DNA of 15,775 nt from Candidatus Dadabacteria bacterium UBA1144. GTDB lineage: Bacteria > Desulfobacterota_D > UBA1144. The notes below the pieces were generated by a model that had not been told where the DNA came from, searched no databases, and saw nothing but the letters and a program-made list of their open reading frames with translations. The stretch covers positions 1 through 15,775 of the forward strand of contig CAJIYY010000054.1 in the NCBI GenBank assembly GCA_905181755.1, read 5' to 3'. Below, in pieces: positions 1 through 6,802 of the stretch (its first letter is position 1; each line of letters starts with the position of its first letter). The translations under genes and the position numbers were made by a program.

Positions 1-344
1 TAGCCGAAATAACAAACGTTATAGGAGATGTTGCAAACAAGAACGTTATATTGATTGACGACCTCATTGATACAGGTGGGACGGCTGCAAAATCGGCCGA
101 AGCTTTAGTTAAAGCTGGAGCAAAGAGTGTGTCTATGTTTTGTACTCACGGTGTACTTTCTGGGGATGCTCTAAAAAATATTGACAATTCTTGTATTGAT
201 GAACTGATAATTACTGATACAATAGATAATCAAGAAAAATTGAAAGGGTCTAATAAAATTAAAGTTTTGACTGTATCTACTCTAATTGCTGAGGCATTAG
301 ATAGAATTAGGAACAATAAATCTATTAGTCAGTTATTTTCTTAG
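1..344 (+). CDS. prs: Ribose-phosphate pyrophosphokinase, C-terminal part (5' truncated by window)
   Basis: Prs transfers pyrophosphate from ATP to ribose-5-phosphate, making PRPP for nucleotide, histidine, tryptophan and NAD synthesis in the cytosol. The reading frame is open from base 3, so the Met at 51 is internal and about two thirds of the protein lies upstream of the window. The visible part carries the PRPP-binding loop DDLIDTGGT (E. coli has DDMIDTGGT), followed by the usual C-terminal fold with THGVLSGDA. The stop is TAG at 342-344, and the Shine-Dalgarno sequence of rplY (AGGAG, 343-347) overlaps it, so the two genes are likely co-transcribed. The order prs-rplY-pth is typical of gammaproteobacteria. 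Confidence 0.95.
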   Translation, partial: AEITNVIGDVANKNVILIDDLIDTGGTAAKSAEALVKAGAKSVSMFCTHGVLSGDALKNIDNSCIDELIITDTIDNQEKLKGSNKIKVLTVSTLIAEALDRIRNNKSISQLFS

Positions 345-353
345 GAGAAAAAA

Positions 354-1013
354 ATGGTAATCGTTGAGATGAATGTAACAAAAAGAGAAGACCTTGGTAA
401 ACAAGCAAATAATAAAATTAGAAAAAGTGGCCTTGTTCCTGCAGTTGTTTATGGAAAGAATAAGGAAAATGTAAATATCAGTGTTGATCCAAAGGAACTT
501 AAGAAGCTCCTTAGTAGCACTGTAGCAAGAGAAAATTCAATTATTTCTATTTCTATTGATGGAGACAAAGAAAAAAGAAAAGTTCTTTTAAAGGAAGCTC
601 ACCTAGACACTCTTACTAGCGCACCTCTTCATCTTGATTTCTATGAAATTACTGATGGTGAGAAACTTAAACTAGTTTGTCCTTTAACTTTTATCGGTAA
701 GCCAGAGGGAGTTAAGCAAGGTGGCGTAATCCAGACTCTGTCAAATCAAATTAGCATAGAGTGTATACCTGAGAATATACCAAATGAAATTAGAATCGAT
801 ATAAGCGACTTAAATATAGGAGATACATTATTCGTAAAGGACCTTCCTGTAGAAGAAGGAGTTACGGTATTATCTAATCCGGAGAGTACAACTATAAGCG
901 TCCTGGCTCCAAGAATTGTCACAGAAGAAGTAGAGGCTGAAGAAGGAGAAGAAGGCGAAGAGGGCGAAGAAGCTAAAGAAGGCGAAGAAGCTAAAGAAGA
1001 AAGTGACAAATAG
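354..1013 (+). CDS. rplY: 50S ribosomal protein bL25, long CTC/TL5 form
   Basis: This protein binds 5S rRNA in the large ribosomal subunit. At 219 residues it is the long form. The N-terminal 5S-binding domain (about 1-95, with KREDLGKQANNKIRKSGLVP and VVYGK) is followed by the CTC/TL5 beta-domain (about 96-190, with LDFYEI and KPEGVKQGGV). E. coli L25 has only the first domain. The last 30 or so residues are a low-complexity Glu/Gly/Ala/Lys tail encoded by short tandem repeats. AGGAG sits 6 bases before ATG 354; an alternative Met at residue 6 would start closer to the conserved core, but the ribosome-binding site favours 354. The 3' end overlaps the GTG start of pth by 11 bases. Confidence 0.95.
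   Translation: MVIVEMNVTKREDLGKQANNKIRKSGLVPAVVYGKNKENVNISVDPKELKKLLSSTVARENSIISISIDGDKEKRKVLLKEAHLDTLTSAPLHLDFYEITDGEKLKLVCPLTFIGKPEGVKQGGVIQTLSNQISIECIPENIPNEIRIDISDLNIGDTLFVKDLPVEEGVTVLSNPESTTISVLAPRIVTEEVEAEEGEEGEEGEEAKEGEEAKEESDK
963..998 (+). repeat. 18-bp perfect tandem duplication in the rplY acidic tail
   Basis: Two adjacent identical 18-base units (963-980 and 981-998) each encode Gly-Glu-Glu-Ala-Lys-Glu in the rplY frame. They follow shorter, imperfect GAAGAAGG(A/C) repeats that encode Glu-Glu-Gly. The unit length is a multiple of three, so gain or loss of a unit would keep the frame. The array ends just before the GTG start of pth and its purine-rich sequence may also serve as the pth ribosome-binding region. 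Confidence 0.9.
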
Positions 1014-1587
1014 CAATATAACTTTATTGGTCGGTCTGGGTAATCCTGGTGAAAAGTATGCCTCAACCAGACATAATATCGGGTTCTCTTTTATTGATTC
1101 TTTTTCAATCCAAACAGGTTTTAATTTAGGTGAATCTAAGTTTGACTCATTCTTCGGAACCATTAGTAAAAAAAACGAAAAGATAATAGCTATAAAGCCT
1201 CAAACTTATATGAACAACAGTGGAGATTCCGTGAAGCTTGTAAAAGATTTTTACAAAATTCCTCCGGAACAAATTATTGTTGTCTACGATGACCTTGATT
1301 TACAAGTGGGTCAGATAAGAATAAAAGGCGATGGTAGCTCAGGTGGGCATAACGGAATAAGTTCAATTATTGAAAAGATTGGAAGCGACAAGTTTACAAG
1401 AATTAGAATTGGCATTGGAAAACCCGAAGAAAAATCAATGACGAACAAATACGTTCTTTCAAAGTTCACAAAAAATGAATCCAAAATTGTCAATAATATC
1501 AATAGTTTAGCAGAAAAGATAATTTACTCTATAGTTTTTGAGAGTATTTCATTTGCAATGAACACATTTAACAGTAAAATTCAATGA
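1003..1587 (+). CDS. pth: Peptidyl-tRNA hydrolase
   Basis: Pth cleaves the ester bond of peptidyl-tRNA released by stalled or aborted ribosomes, recycling tRNA in the cytosol. The 194-residue length matches the family. Visible signatures are GLGNPG (N14), the catalytic His in TRHN (H24, equivalent to E. coli H20), NNSGDSV, the DDLDL segment (D96, equivalent to E. coli D93) and the tRNA-binding GGHNG loop. The start is GTG at 1003: it gives MTNSNITLLVGLGNPG, which aligns with the E. coli N-terminus, and no ATG lies upstream of the conserved core. The gene overlaps rplY by 11 bases, so translational coupling is likely. The next gene, hppA, starts 37 bases after the stop. Confidence 0.96.
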   Translation: MTNSNITLLVGLGNPGEKYASTRHNIGFSFIDSFSIQTGFNLGESKFDSFFGTISKKNEKIIAIKPQTYMNNSGDSVKLVKDFYKIPPEQIIVVYDDLDLQVGQIRIKGDGSSGGHNGISSIIEKIGSDKFTRIRIGIGKPEEKSMTNKYVLSKFTKNESKIVNNINSLAEKIIYSIVFESISFAMNTFNSKIQ

Positions 1588-1624
1588 ATATTACCTAAAC
1601 TAAGTCACATAAAAGGAGGAGAAT

Positions 1625-3670
1625 ATGGATTTAACAAATCAGTTTGTCACTTATGGCGGAATAATTCTAGCAGTACTTGGATTAATTTATGCCCAAGTGA
1701 CTTACGTAAACATAAGATCAATGCCAAGAGGAAATGATCTTCAGAAAAAACTAGGGGTAACAATTTATAATGGTGCGATGTCTTTTATCAAAGAAGAATA
1801 CAAATACATCGTAATCTTTGTTTTTGTAGTCGGCTCAACACTTTTCTACTTTTTGGGCATGCATACAGCCTTAGCTTATTTTGGAGGAGCAATACTATCT
1901 ATGACATGTGGATGGGCAGGAATGACTTCTGCATGTATTGCAAACAGTAGAACAGCGGAAGCTGCTAATACTGGAGGGCAAGGCCCAGCTCTTGTTACTG
2001 CCTTTAAAGGTGGTAGCGTTATGGGTTTCTCTGTAGCCAGCCTTGGAATATTGGGGCTTGCAACTGCCTTTACTTTATACTTTAACAATACGACGATAAC
2101 TGAAGAACTTCTAGTAAGTTTTGCTACTAACATTGGAGGATTCGCAATGGGAGCAAGTTCTGTTGCATTATTTGCAAGAGTTGGTGGCGGAATCTATACC
2201 AAAGCAGCAGACGTTGGAGCTGACTTGGTTGGTAAAGTGGAAGCAGGTATACCTGAAGATGACCCAAGAAACCCCGCAACCATTGCTGATAATGTTGGAG
2301 ACAATGTTGGAGACGTTGCTGGTATGGGAGCAGATTTATTTGAATCATATGTCGGTGGGGTAATTGCAACAATAGTAATAGCCTCGAATATGGCCTATGG
2401 TCCTGAAGCTAAATTTGCACTATATGGGTTCCCAATTATTTTAATTATCGTAGGAACACTAGCGTCATTCATAGGAACAAAAGTGGTTGACTTAATTCAG
2501 AACTCTGAACCATCTGGCGTCCTTAGAAAAGCATCGCTAACTGCTGGGATTTTATTCCTAGTTTTCGCATATTTTTCACTGAACTGGGTAGGTTCTAATT
2601 CTGGACTATCGAGCTCAACCATACTAAGCATATTTGCTTGTTCAATAATTGGTCTATCTTCTGGATCCTTAATTGGAGGAATTACAGAATACTACACAGC
2701 AGGTAAGCCTGTTAAAGAGATTGCAGCAGCTTCTACTAGAGGCGGCGTGGCAACTAATATTATAAGTGGACTATCTGTTGGTATGATGAGTACTGCACTT
2801 CCTATTATTGTAATAGTACTTGCTATTTATTTATCACATAGCAGTTTTGGACTTTACGGAATTGGTATCGCTGCTGTAAGTATGCTTTCAACTATTGGTA
2901 TCACAATGTCTGTGGATGCATACGGACCTATTGCTGACAATGCAGGTGGTATAGCCGAAATGGCAAAACTAGGGCCTGAAGTTAGAAAGATAACTGACAA
3001 ACTTGACTCCTTAGGCAACACAACTGCTGCTATAGGTAAAGGTTTTGCTATCGGATCAGCTGCACTTACTTCTTTAGCATTATTTGTTGCATTTGCTGCC
3101 GCTACTGACTTAACTTCGGTTGACATACTAGACTTCAAGGTTGTTTGCGGACTTCTAATTGGTGGAATGGTTCCTTACCTATTCGGAGCTATGACAATGG
3201 GAGCAGTTGGAAGATCAGCTGAGAAGATGGTACAAGAAGTAAGAAGACAATTTAAAGAAATTGCCGGGATTATGGAAGGCACAGGTGAGCCTGATTATCA
3301 ATCCTGTATTAAAATTAGTACTGAAGCTTCTCTAAAAGAAATGATAGTTCCGGGAATTTTAGCTCTCGTAGCCCCTATAGTCATAGGACTTCTTTTAGGA
3401 TCAAGTGGCCTTGCAGGCTTCTTGGCTGGAGCGTTAGTTTCCGGAGTTGCCCTCGCATTGATGATGTCAAATGCTGGTGGAGCTTGGGATAACGCAAAAA
3501 AATATATTGAAGAAGGTAATGAAGGCGGAAAAGGTTCTGAAGCCCATAAAGCGGCAGTTGTAGGAGATACAATTGGTGACCCATTCAAAGATACGTCTGG
3601 GCCTGCTATGAACATTTTAATCAAGCTAATGACAATAGTTTCATTAGTTGTAGCACCTATCTTCTTATAA
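1625..3670 (+). CDS. hppA: Membrane-bound ion-translocating pyrophosphatase (potassium-dependent type)
   Basis: This integral membrane enzyme hydrolyses pyrophosphate and pumps H+ and/or Na+ across the inner membrane, recovering energy from the PPi made by biosynthesis. The protein has 681 residues, near the family norm, with many hydrophobic spans. Substrate-site signatures are [19 protein letters not shown] from D212 and, near the C-terminus, [14 protein letters not shown]. The motif [10 protein letters not shown] (464-473) has Ala at the position that is Lys in potassium-independent enzymes, so this belongs to the K+-dependent subfamily. That subfamily contains Na+ pumps as well as H+ pumps; E240 in DLFESY lies at the ion gate, but I cannot decide the ion from this alone. 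A strong AGGAGG (1614-1619) sits 5 bases before the ATG. Its position between pth and ychF is unusual. Confidence 0.95.
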   Translation: MDLTNQFVTYGGIILAVLGLIYAQVTYVNIRSMPRGNDLQKKLGVTIYNGAMSFIKEEYKYIVIFVFVVGSTLFYFLGMHTALAYFGGAILSMTCGWAGMTSACIANSRTAEAANTGGQGPALVTAFKGGSVMGFSVASLGILGLATAFTLYFNNTTITEELLVSFATNIGGFAMGASSVALFARVGGGIYTKAADVGADLVGKVEAGIPEDDPRNPATIADNVGDNVGDVAGMGADLFESYVGGVIATIVIASNMAYGPEAKFALYGFPIILIIVGTLASFIGTKVVDLIQNSEPSGVLRKASLTAGILFLVFAYFSLNWVGSNSGLSSSTILSIFACSIIGLSSGSLIGGITEYYTAGKPVKEIAAASTRGGVATNIISGLSVGMMSTALPIIVIVLAIYLSHSSFGLYGIGIAAVSMLSTIGITMSVDAYGPIADNAGGIAEMAKLGPEVRKITDKLDSLGNTTAAIGKGFAIGSAALTSLALFVAFAAATDLTSVDILDFKVVCGLLIGGMVPYLFGAMTMGAVGRSAEKMVQEVRRQFKEIAGIMEGTGEPDYQSCIKISTEASLKEMIVPGILALVAPIVIGLLLGSSGLAGFLAGALVSGVALALMMSNAGGAWDNAKKYIEEGNEGGKGSEAHKAAVVGDTIGDPFKDTSGPAMNILIKLMTIVSLVVAPIFL

Positions 3671-3671
3671 G

Positions 3672-4763
3672 ATGAGTTCTTTAAGCTGCGGCATCGTAGG
3701 ATTACCAAATGTTGGAAAATCTACAATATTTTGTGCTCTTACAAATGCCGCAGTAGAAAGTGCAAATTATCCATTTACTACAATAGAACCCAATATTGCC
3801 ATAGTAGATGTTCCAGATACTAGATTAGACTCTCTAGCAGAATTGCTTAATTCGAAGAAGAAAGTCCCAACAACTTTAAAATTTGTAGATATTGCTGGAC
3901 TTGTTAAAGGAGCAAGTAAAGGTGAGGGGCTAGGAAATAAATTTCTAGGAAATATAAGAGAAGTTGACTCAATTGTCCATGTCTTGAGATGCTTTAAAGG
4001 TGAAACAACCCATGTGATGGAAACGATAGATCCAATAAGAGATTTAGACATAATAAGCCTGGAGCTAGCAATTAGCGATCTTCAAATTCTCGAGAAAAGA
4101 ATTGTAAAATTAGAAAAAAACAAAAGAGGCGGCGACAAGAAAGCGATTGAGGAATATCGAATAGTCGAGGGCTTAATAAAATCAATTAACAACAATGAAC
4201 CTGTTCCATTATCAAAATATACCGATTTGGAAGAAAGCAGAATGATCAAGGAGCTCAATCTAATATCAACAAAACCTACTATATACATCTTGAACTTTGG
4301 TAACGAATCAATCGACTTGGAAGAAATTAAGAAACTTAAGTCCAAGATTGAAGAAAGGAAAGAATCATTTGTTGAAATATATGGGTTGCTAGAAAATGAA
4401 ATTAAAGACCTGGAAGAAGATGAGAAAAAATTATTTCTTGACGACTATAACATCAAAGCACAGGGCCTTTCTCAATTAATAGAAAAATCATACTATATTT
4501 TAAATTTAATAACCTATTATACTGCTGGTCCAGAGGAGAGCAGAGCTTGGAGTATAGGTGACCAAACTAAAGCACCTAGTGCGGCAGGAAAGATTCACAC
4601 TGACTTCGAAAAAGGTTTTATAAGGGCCGAAATTATTGAATTCCAAGATTTTATAAATAGCGGCTCAGAGGAAGACTCTAAGAACAAAGGCCTAATGAAA
4701 TCTGAGGGAAAAGAATATATCGTTAAAGATGGAGATATAATTCACTTTAGGTATAATGTTTAA
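3672..4763 (+). CDS. ychF: Ribosome-associated Obg-family ATPase YchF
   Basis: YchF is a universally conserved P-loop protein of the Obg family that prefers ATP and associates with ribosomes; it has been tied to stress responses and translation. The 363-residue length is normal. The P-loop GLPNVGKST (10-18), Switch I region (NYPFTTIEPN), G3 DIAGLVKGASKGEGLGN (from D73), a coiled-coil insertion (about 130-170) and a C-terminal TGS domain (AGPEESRAWSI...KDGDIIHFRYNV) are all visible. The G4 segment reads NFGNE (208-212) where E. coli has NVNED, so the acidic residue may be shifted by one. The start codon lies 1 base after the hppA stop with no good Shine-Dalgarno, suggesting coupling to hppA. 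In most gammaproteobacteria it directly follows pth. Confidence 0.97.
   Translation: MSSLSCGIVGLPNVGKSTIFCALTNAAVESANYPFTTIEPNIAIVDVPDTRLDSLAELLNSKKKVPTTLKFVDIAGLVKGASKGEGLGNKFLGNIREVDSIVHVLRCFKGETTHVMETIDPIRDLDIISLELAISDLQILEKRIVKLEKNKRGGDKKAIEEYRIVEGLIKSINNNEPVPLSKYTDLEESRMIKELNLISTKPTIYILNFGNESIDLEEIKKLKSKIEERKESFVEIYGLLENEIKDLEEDEKKLFLDDYNIKAQGLSQLIEKSYYILNLITYYTAGPEESRAWSIGDQTKAPSAAGKIHTDFEKGFIRAEIIEFQDFINSGSEEDSKNKGLMKSEGKEYIVKDGDIIHFRYNV
4752..4757 (+). promoter_or_regulatory. Possible -10 box for the rpsF operon, inside the ychF 3' end
   Basis: A perfect TATAAT lies in the last codons of ychF. Transcription from it would begin near 4763-4766, just where the rpsF leader structure begins. 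No convincing -35 hexamer is seen at 16-18 bases, so the call depends on the -10 and the position. The ribosomal genes could equally be read through from ychF. Confidence 0.35.
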
Positions 4764-4766
4764 CAA

Positions 4767-4807
4767 CCTGTTGTCAAGTTTCTTGACCAGCAGACCATAA
4801 CAGGAGG
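4767..4807 (+). promoter_or_regulatory. rpsF leader RNA, S6:S18-like autoregulatory stem-loop overlapping the Shine-Dalgarno
   Basis: CCTGTT (4767-4772) is perfectly complementary to AACAGG (4799-4804). Inside it, GTCAAG (4773-4778) pairs perfectly with CTTGAC (4782-4787) across a TTT loop. This gives two 6-bp helices stacked on the 5' side with an 11-base bulge only on the 3' side (4788-4798). The lower helix uses the AGG of the rpsF Shine-Dalgarno AGGAGG (4802-4807). A nested hairpin with one asymmetric bulge just before rpsF is the layout of the known S6:S18-binding mRNA leader, through which the bS6-bS18 complex represses its own translation. I do not see the CCG box expected in the bulge (it contains ACC), so the protein contact is inferred. 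A competing helix, TGACC 4784-4788 with GGTCA 4806-4810, could also mask the site. Confidence 0.6.
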
Positions 4808-4813
4808 TCAGAA

Positions 4814-5104
4814 ATGACAAACTTATATGAAGTACTATTTATAGTACCAACTACTATTTCTGAAGAAGACTTTTCAGAACTTTCAACTAAGCTTAAGGAT
4901 ACAATTGAGAATAAACATTCATCCGAGATTGTGAAGTTTGAGAAATGGGCAGAAAGAAAACTTGCCTATACAATAGACAATAACCAAAACGGTACATACC
5001 ATATATTAGAAACTAAATGTACGGCTGATGGAATAAAGGAAGTCGAAGCAATCCTCAGTTTTGAGAAAACTAAAGTTCTTAGATTTCTAATAGACAAAAT
5101 TTAG
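4814..5104 (+). CDS. rpsF: 30S ribosomal protein bS6
   Basis: bS6 binds with bS18 to the central domain of 16S rRNA in the small subunit platform. The 96-residue protein shows the family pattern: [16 protein letters not shown] at the N-terminus, the [14 protein letters not shown] strand, and the [13 protein letters not shown] end. It lacks the long acidic C-terminal tail that E. coli S6 carries. AGGAGG at 4802-4807 is placed 6 bases before the ATG and is partly base-paired in the leader. rpsR follows after 16 bases. Confidence 0.96.
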   Translation: MTNLYEVLFIVPTTISEEDFSELSTKLKDTIENKHSSEIVKFEKWAERKLAYTIDNNQNGTYHILETKCTADGIKEVEAILSFEKTKVLRFLIDKI

Positions 5105-5120
5105 CTTAAAGGAGAAAGAA

Positions 5121-5369
5121 ATGGCAGAAAGAAGAGATTATGACAAGAGAGAAAGACGACCTAGAAAAAGACCTGCTAAACTACTAGAAGGTGACACTAA
5201 ACTTAACTATAAAAACGTTGAGTTGCTAACAAACTTTATAACTGAGAGAAAGAAGATTGCTCCTAGAAGAATGACAGGATGCACTGCTCTTCAACAAAGA
5301 CAGGTTGCTCTAGAGATAAAAAAAGCGCGCTACATGGCACTGCTTCCTTATGTAGTGAGCCATAAATAG
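5121..5369 (+). CDS. rpsR: 30S ribosomal protein bS18
   Basis: bS18 is the assembly partner of bS6 on 16S rRNA. The 82-residue protein has a basic N-terminal extension ([15 protein letters not shown]) and then the conserved core: [40 protein letters not shown] and the YMALLPYV end. AAAGGAG (5108-5114) lies 6 bases before the ATG. In E. coli priB sits between rpsF and rpsR; here there is no gene between them. Confidence 0.96.
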   Translation: MAERRDYDKRERRPRKRPAKLLEGDTKLNYKNVELLTNFITERKKIAPRRMTGCTALQQRQVALEIKKARYMALLPYVVSHK

Positions 5370-5378
5370 TATCGCCAC

Positions 5379-5819
5379 ATGAAGATTATCTTAATTGTAG
5401 ACGTAAAAAAACTAGGCAAGAAAGGTGAAGTGCTTGAAGTTAAAGATGGACAAGCCAGAAACTACTTAATCCCAAACAATCTTGCTATTGAGGCAAACAA
5501 AAAGAATCTTAATGATTTGAACTCCCGTAATGAGTCTATACAGAAGAATGTCCTTCAGAGTACGGAAGCTGCAAGAAAAATAGCGGGGCAACTTGAGAAA
5601 GAGCGACTACTCTTCGAAGTTAAGGAGAACTCTGGAAAACTCTTTGGATCTATAACAACATTGTTAATTCATGAGAGACTTGCGAAATTAGGATATGAAA
5701 TTGATAAAAGAAATATAGATTTGAAGAAGCCTATTAACGCCCTCGGAGAATTCAAAGTTAGGATTAAATTATACAGCGAGGTTTTTGCAAATATCTCAAT
5801 ACAAGTTAAGCCTATTTAA
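5379..5819 (+). CDS. rplI: 50S ribosomal protein bL9
   Basis: bL9 binds 23S rRNA domain V near the base of the L1 stalk and affects reading-frame fidelity. The 146-residue protein has the N-terminal domain with the family signature (MKIILIVDVKKLGKKGEVLEV, then DGQARNYLIPNNLA), a long connecting helix (about 40-75) and a C-terminal domain with GKLFGSIT. The ATG is 9 bases after the rpsR stop. The gap, TATCGCCAC, has no Shine-Dalgarno, unlike rpsF and rpsR, so initiation probably depends on coupling to rpsR translation. It is the last gene of the ribosomal operon; no terminator hairpin follows it. Confidence 0.96.
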   Translation: MKIILIVDVKKLGKKGEVLEVKDGQARNYLIPNNLAIEANKKNLNDLNSRNESIQKNVLQSTEAARKIAGQLEKERLLFEVKENSGKLFGSITTLLIHERLAKLGYEIDKRNIDLKKPINALGEFKVRIKLYSEVFANISIQVKPI

Positions 5820-5820
5820 A

Positions 5821-5848
5821 TTGACAATAAATAAAAAGTTGTAGTAAT
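5821..5848 (+). promoter_or_regulatory. Promoter of the MBL hydrolase - ftsB - rsmA unit
   Basis: A consensus -35 TTGACA (5821-5826), a 16-base spacer and AGTAAT (5843-5848, four of six matches) preceded by TGT give a sigma-70-type promoter with an extended -10. The -10 ends 11 bases before ATG 5860, so the expected start point leaves only about 4-6 untranslated bases, and no Shine-Dalgarno is present. The mRNA may be nearly leaderless. Confidence 0.55.
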
Positions 5849-5859
5849 CTATCAACACA

Positions 5860-6534
5860 ATGATATTAAAAATCATACCGGGCGGAGCATTTGTTGAAAA
5901 TACTTACATTATTCAGTCTGATAAAAGCAAGGAGCTCATTTTAATTGATCCGGGAAGTCAAACCGATGAAATTGAAGAGTCTCTAGCTGAGTTAGAATTT
6001 GACTCAGTTCACATTTGGAACACGCATGGGCACCTAGACCACGCATATGGTGTTGACTACTTCAAGAAAAAGTATGGTGCTAAATTCTCTATACATGAAA
6101 AAGAAATTCCTATTCTACAAGCAATGAGTACAGCGGCAAGTAGATTCGGCATACCTGAATTTAATAATGCTGTAATACCAGAAATTGAGAAATTTATTGA
6201 AGAGAATAGAGAGTATTCTGTTGGAAATCTAAAATTCAACACAATACTGGTACCTGGCCACTCACCTGGAAGTATCTGCTTTCATTTCACCAAGGAACTT
6301 AACCCAGAAGAAGAATTGGTGGAGAACTTTATTATATGTGGGGACACAGTATTTGCTGGTAGTGTTGGCAGGGTTGACCTAACTGGAGGAACGAACATGG
6401 AGGAATTAGTTGGAAATATCACAGAGAAACTCCTCTCCTTAGAAGATAGTACTATATTGTTCCCAGGACACGGTCCAAGAACAACAATACAAATTGAGAA
6501 AGAATCAAACCCATATTTATCCGGCATGTTTTAA
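5860..6534 (+). CDS. Metallo-beta-lactamase-fold hydrolase, YcbL/glyoxalase-II-like
   Basis: This 224-residue cytosolic protein has the full binuclear metal site of the MBL fold: THGHLDH (H56, H58, D60, H61), H134 in VPGHSPGS, D162 in CGDTVF and H204 in FPGHGPRTT. The GRVDL segment after the metal-binding Asp and the PGHGPRTTIQIEKESNPY end match the YcbL type of hydroxyacylglutathione-hydrolase-like proteins, which lack the extra helical domain of true glyoxalase II. A thioester such as lactoylglutathione is the likely substrate class, but specificity cannot be read from sequence. The start at 5860 fits the family N-terminus (MILKIIPGGAFVENTY) and follows its own promoter. Its TAA overlaps the ATG of the next gene by one base. 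Confidence 0.9.
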   Translation: MILKIIPGGAFVENTYIIQSDKSKELILIDPGSQTDEIEESLAELEFDSVHIWNTHGHLDHAYGVDYFKKKYGAKFSIHEKEIPILQAMSTAASRFGIPEFNNAVIPEIEKFIEENREYSVGNLKFNTILVPGHSPGSICFHFTKELNPEEELVENFIICGDTVFAGSVGRVDLTGGTNMEELVGNITEKLLSLEDSTILFPGHGPRTTIQIEKESNPYLSGMF

Positions 6535-6800
6535 TGGACACAAACTTTATCAGAACTTTGATGTACTTGATAATATGCATATTGATCGGTTCAGTTGTAA
6601 TCGAGTCTAGAGGAATAATACTTCTTCAAGATAAAAATACTGATCTTAAGTCAAGAATTGAAAAGAAGAAAGAAGGGAATGTTTTGTTAAGGACAGAGTT
6701 AGTGCTCCTAAAAGACAATAGAAGATATCTCTCTATTTTAGCAAGAAGAAATCTGGGGATGATAAAACATGGAGAAAGAGTATATAAATTTAATTACTAG
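6534..6800 (+). CDS. ftsB: FtsB-like septum formation initiator protein
   Basis: FtsB is a small bitopic membrane protein that joins FtsL and FtsQ in the divisome and helps activate septal wall synthesis. The 88-residue product has one N-terminal membrane span (about 7-24), a charged coiled-coil region (about 30-65) and the typical ending YLSILARRNLGMIKHGERVYKF, comparable to the ARxxLxM...GExxY end of FtsB. It has no enzyme motifs. It starts within the stop codon of the hydrolase (TAATG), so it is probably translated by re-initiation. In most gammaproteobacteria ftsB lies beside ispD; here it sits between a hydrolase and rsmA. Other small DivIC/FtsL-like proteins look similar, so the symbol is likely but not certain. 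Confidence 0.78.
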   Translation: MDTNFIRTLMYLIICILIGSVVIESRGIILLQDKNTDLKSRIEKKKEGNVLLRTELVLLKDNRRYLSILARRNLGMIKHGERVYKFNY

Positions 6801-6802
6801 AA

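Noticed and set aside
746..1163. Two - strand open frames opposite the rplY tail and pth start
   Set aside because: Their Ser/Pro-rich and Phe-rich sequences are just the reverse reading of the GAAGAA-type repeats; no start signal or family match.
2121..2372. Overlapping + and - open frames inside hppA
   Set aside because: Both lie wholly within the well-conserved pyrophosphatase gene and have no recognisable motifs.
4764..4813. The rpsF leader hairpin as an intrinsic terminator for ychF
   Set aside because: No T-run follows the stem; instead a Shine-Dalgarno and start codon follow, which fits a translational control element.
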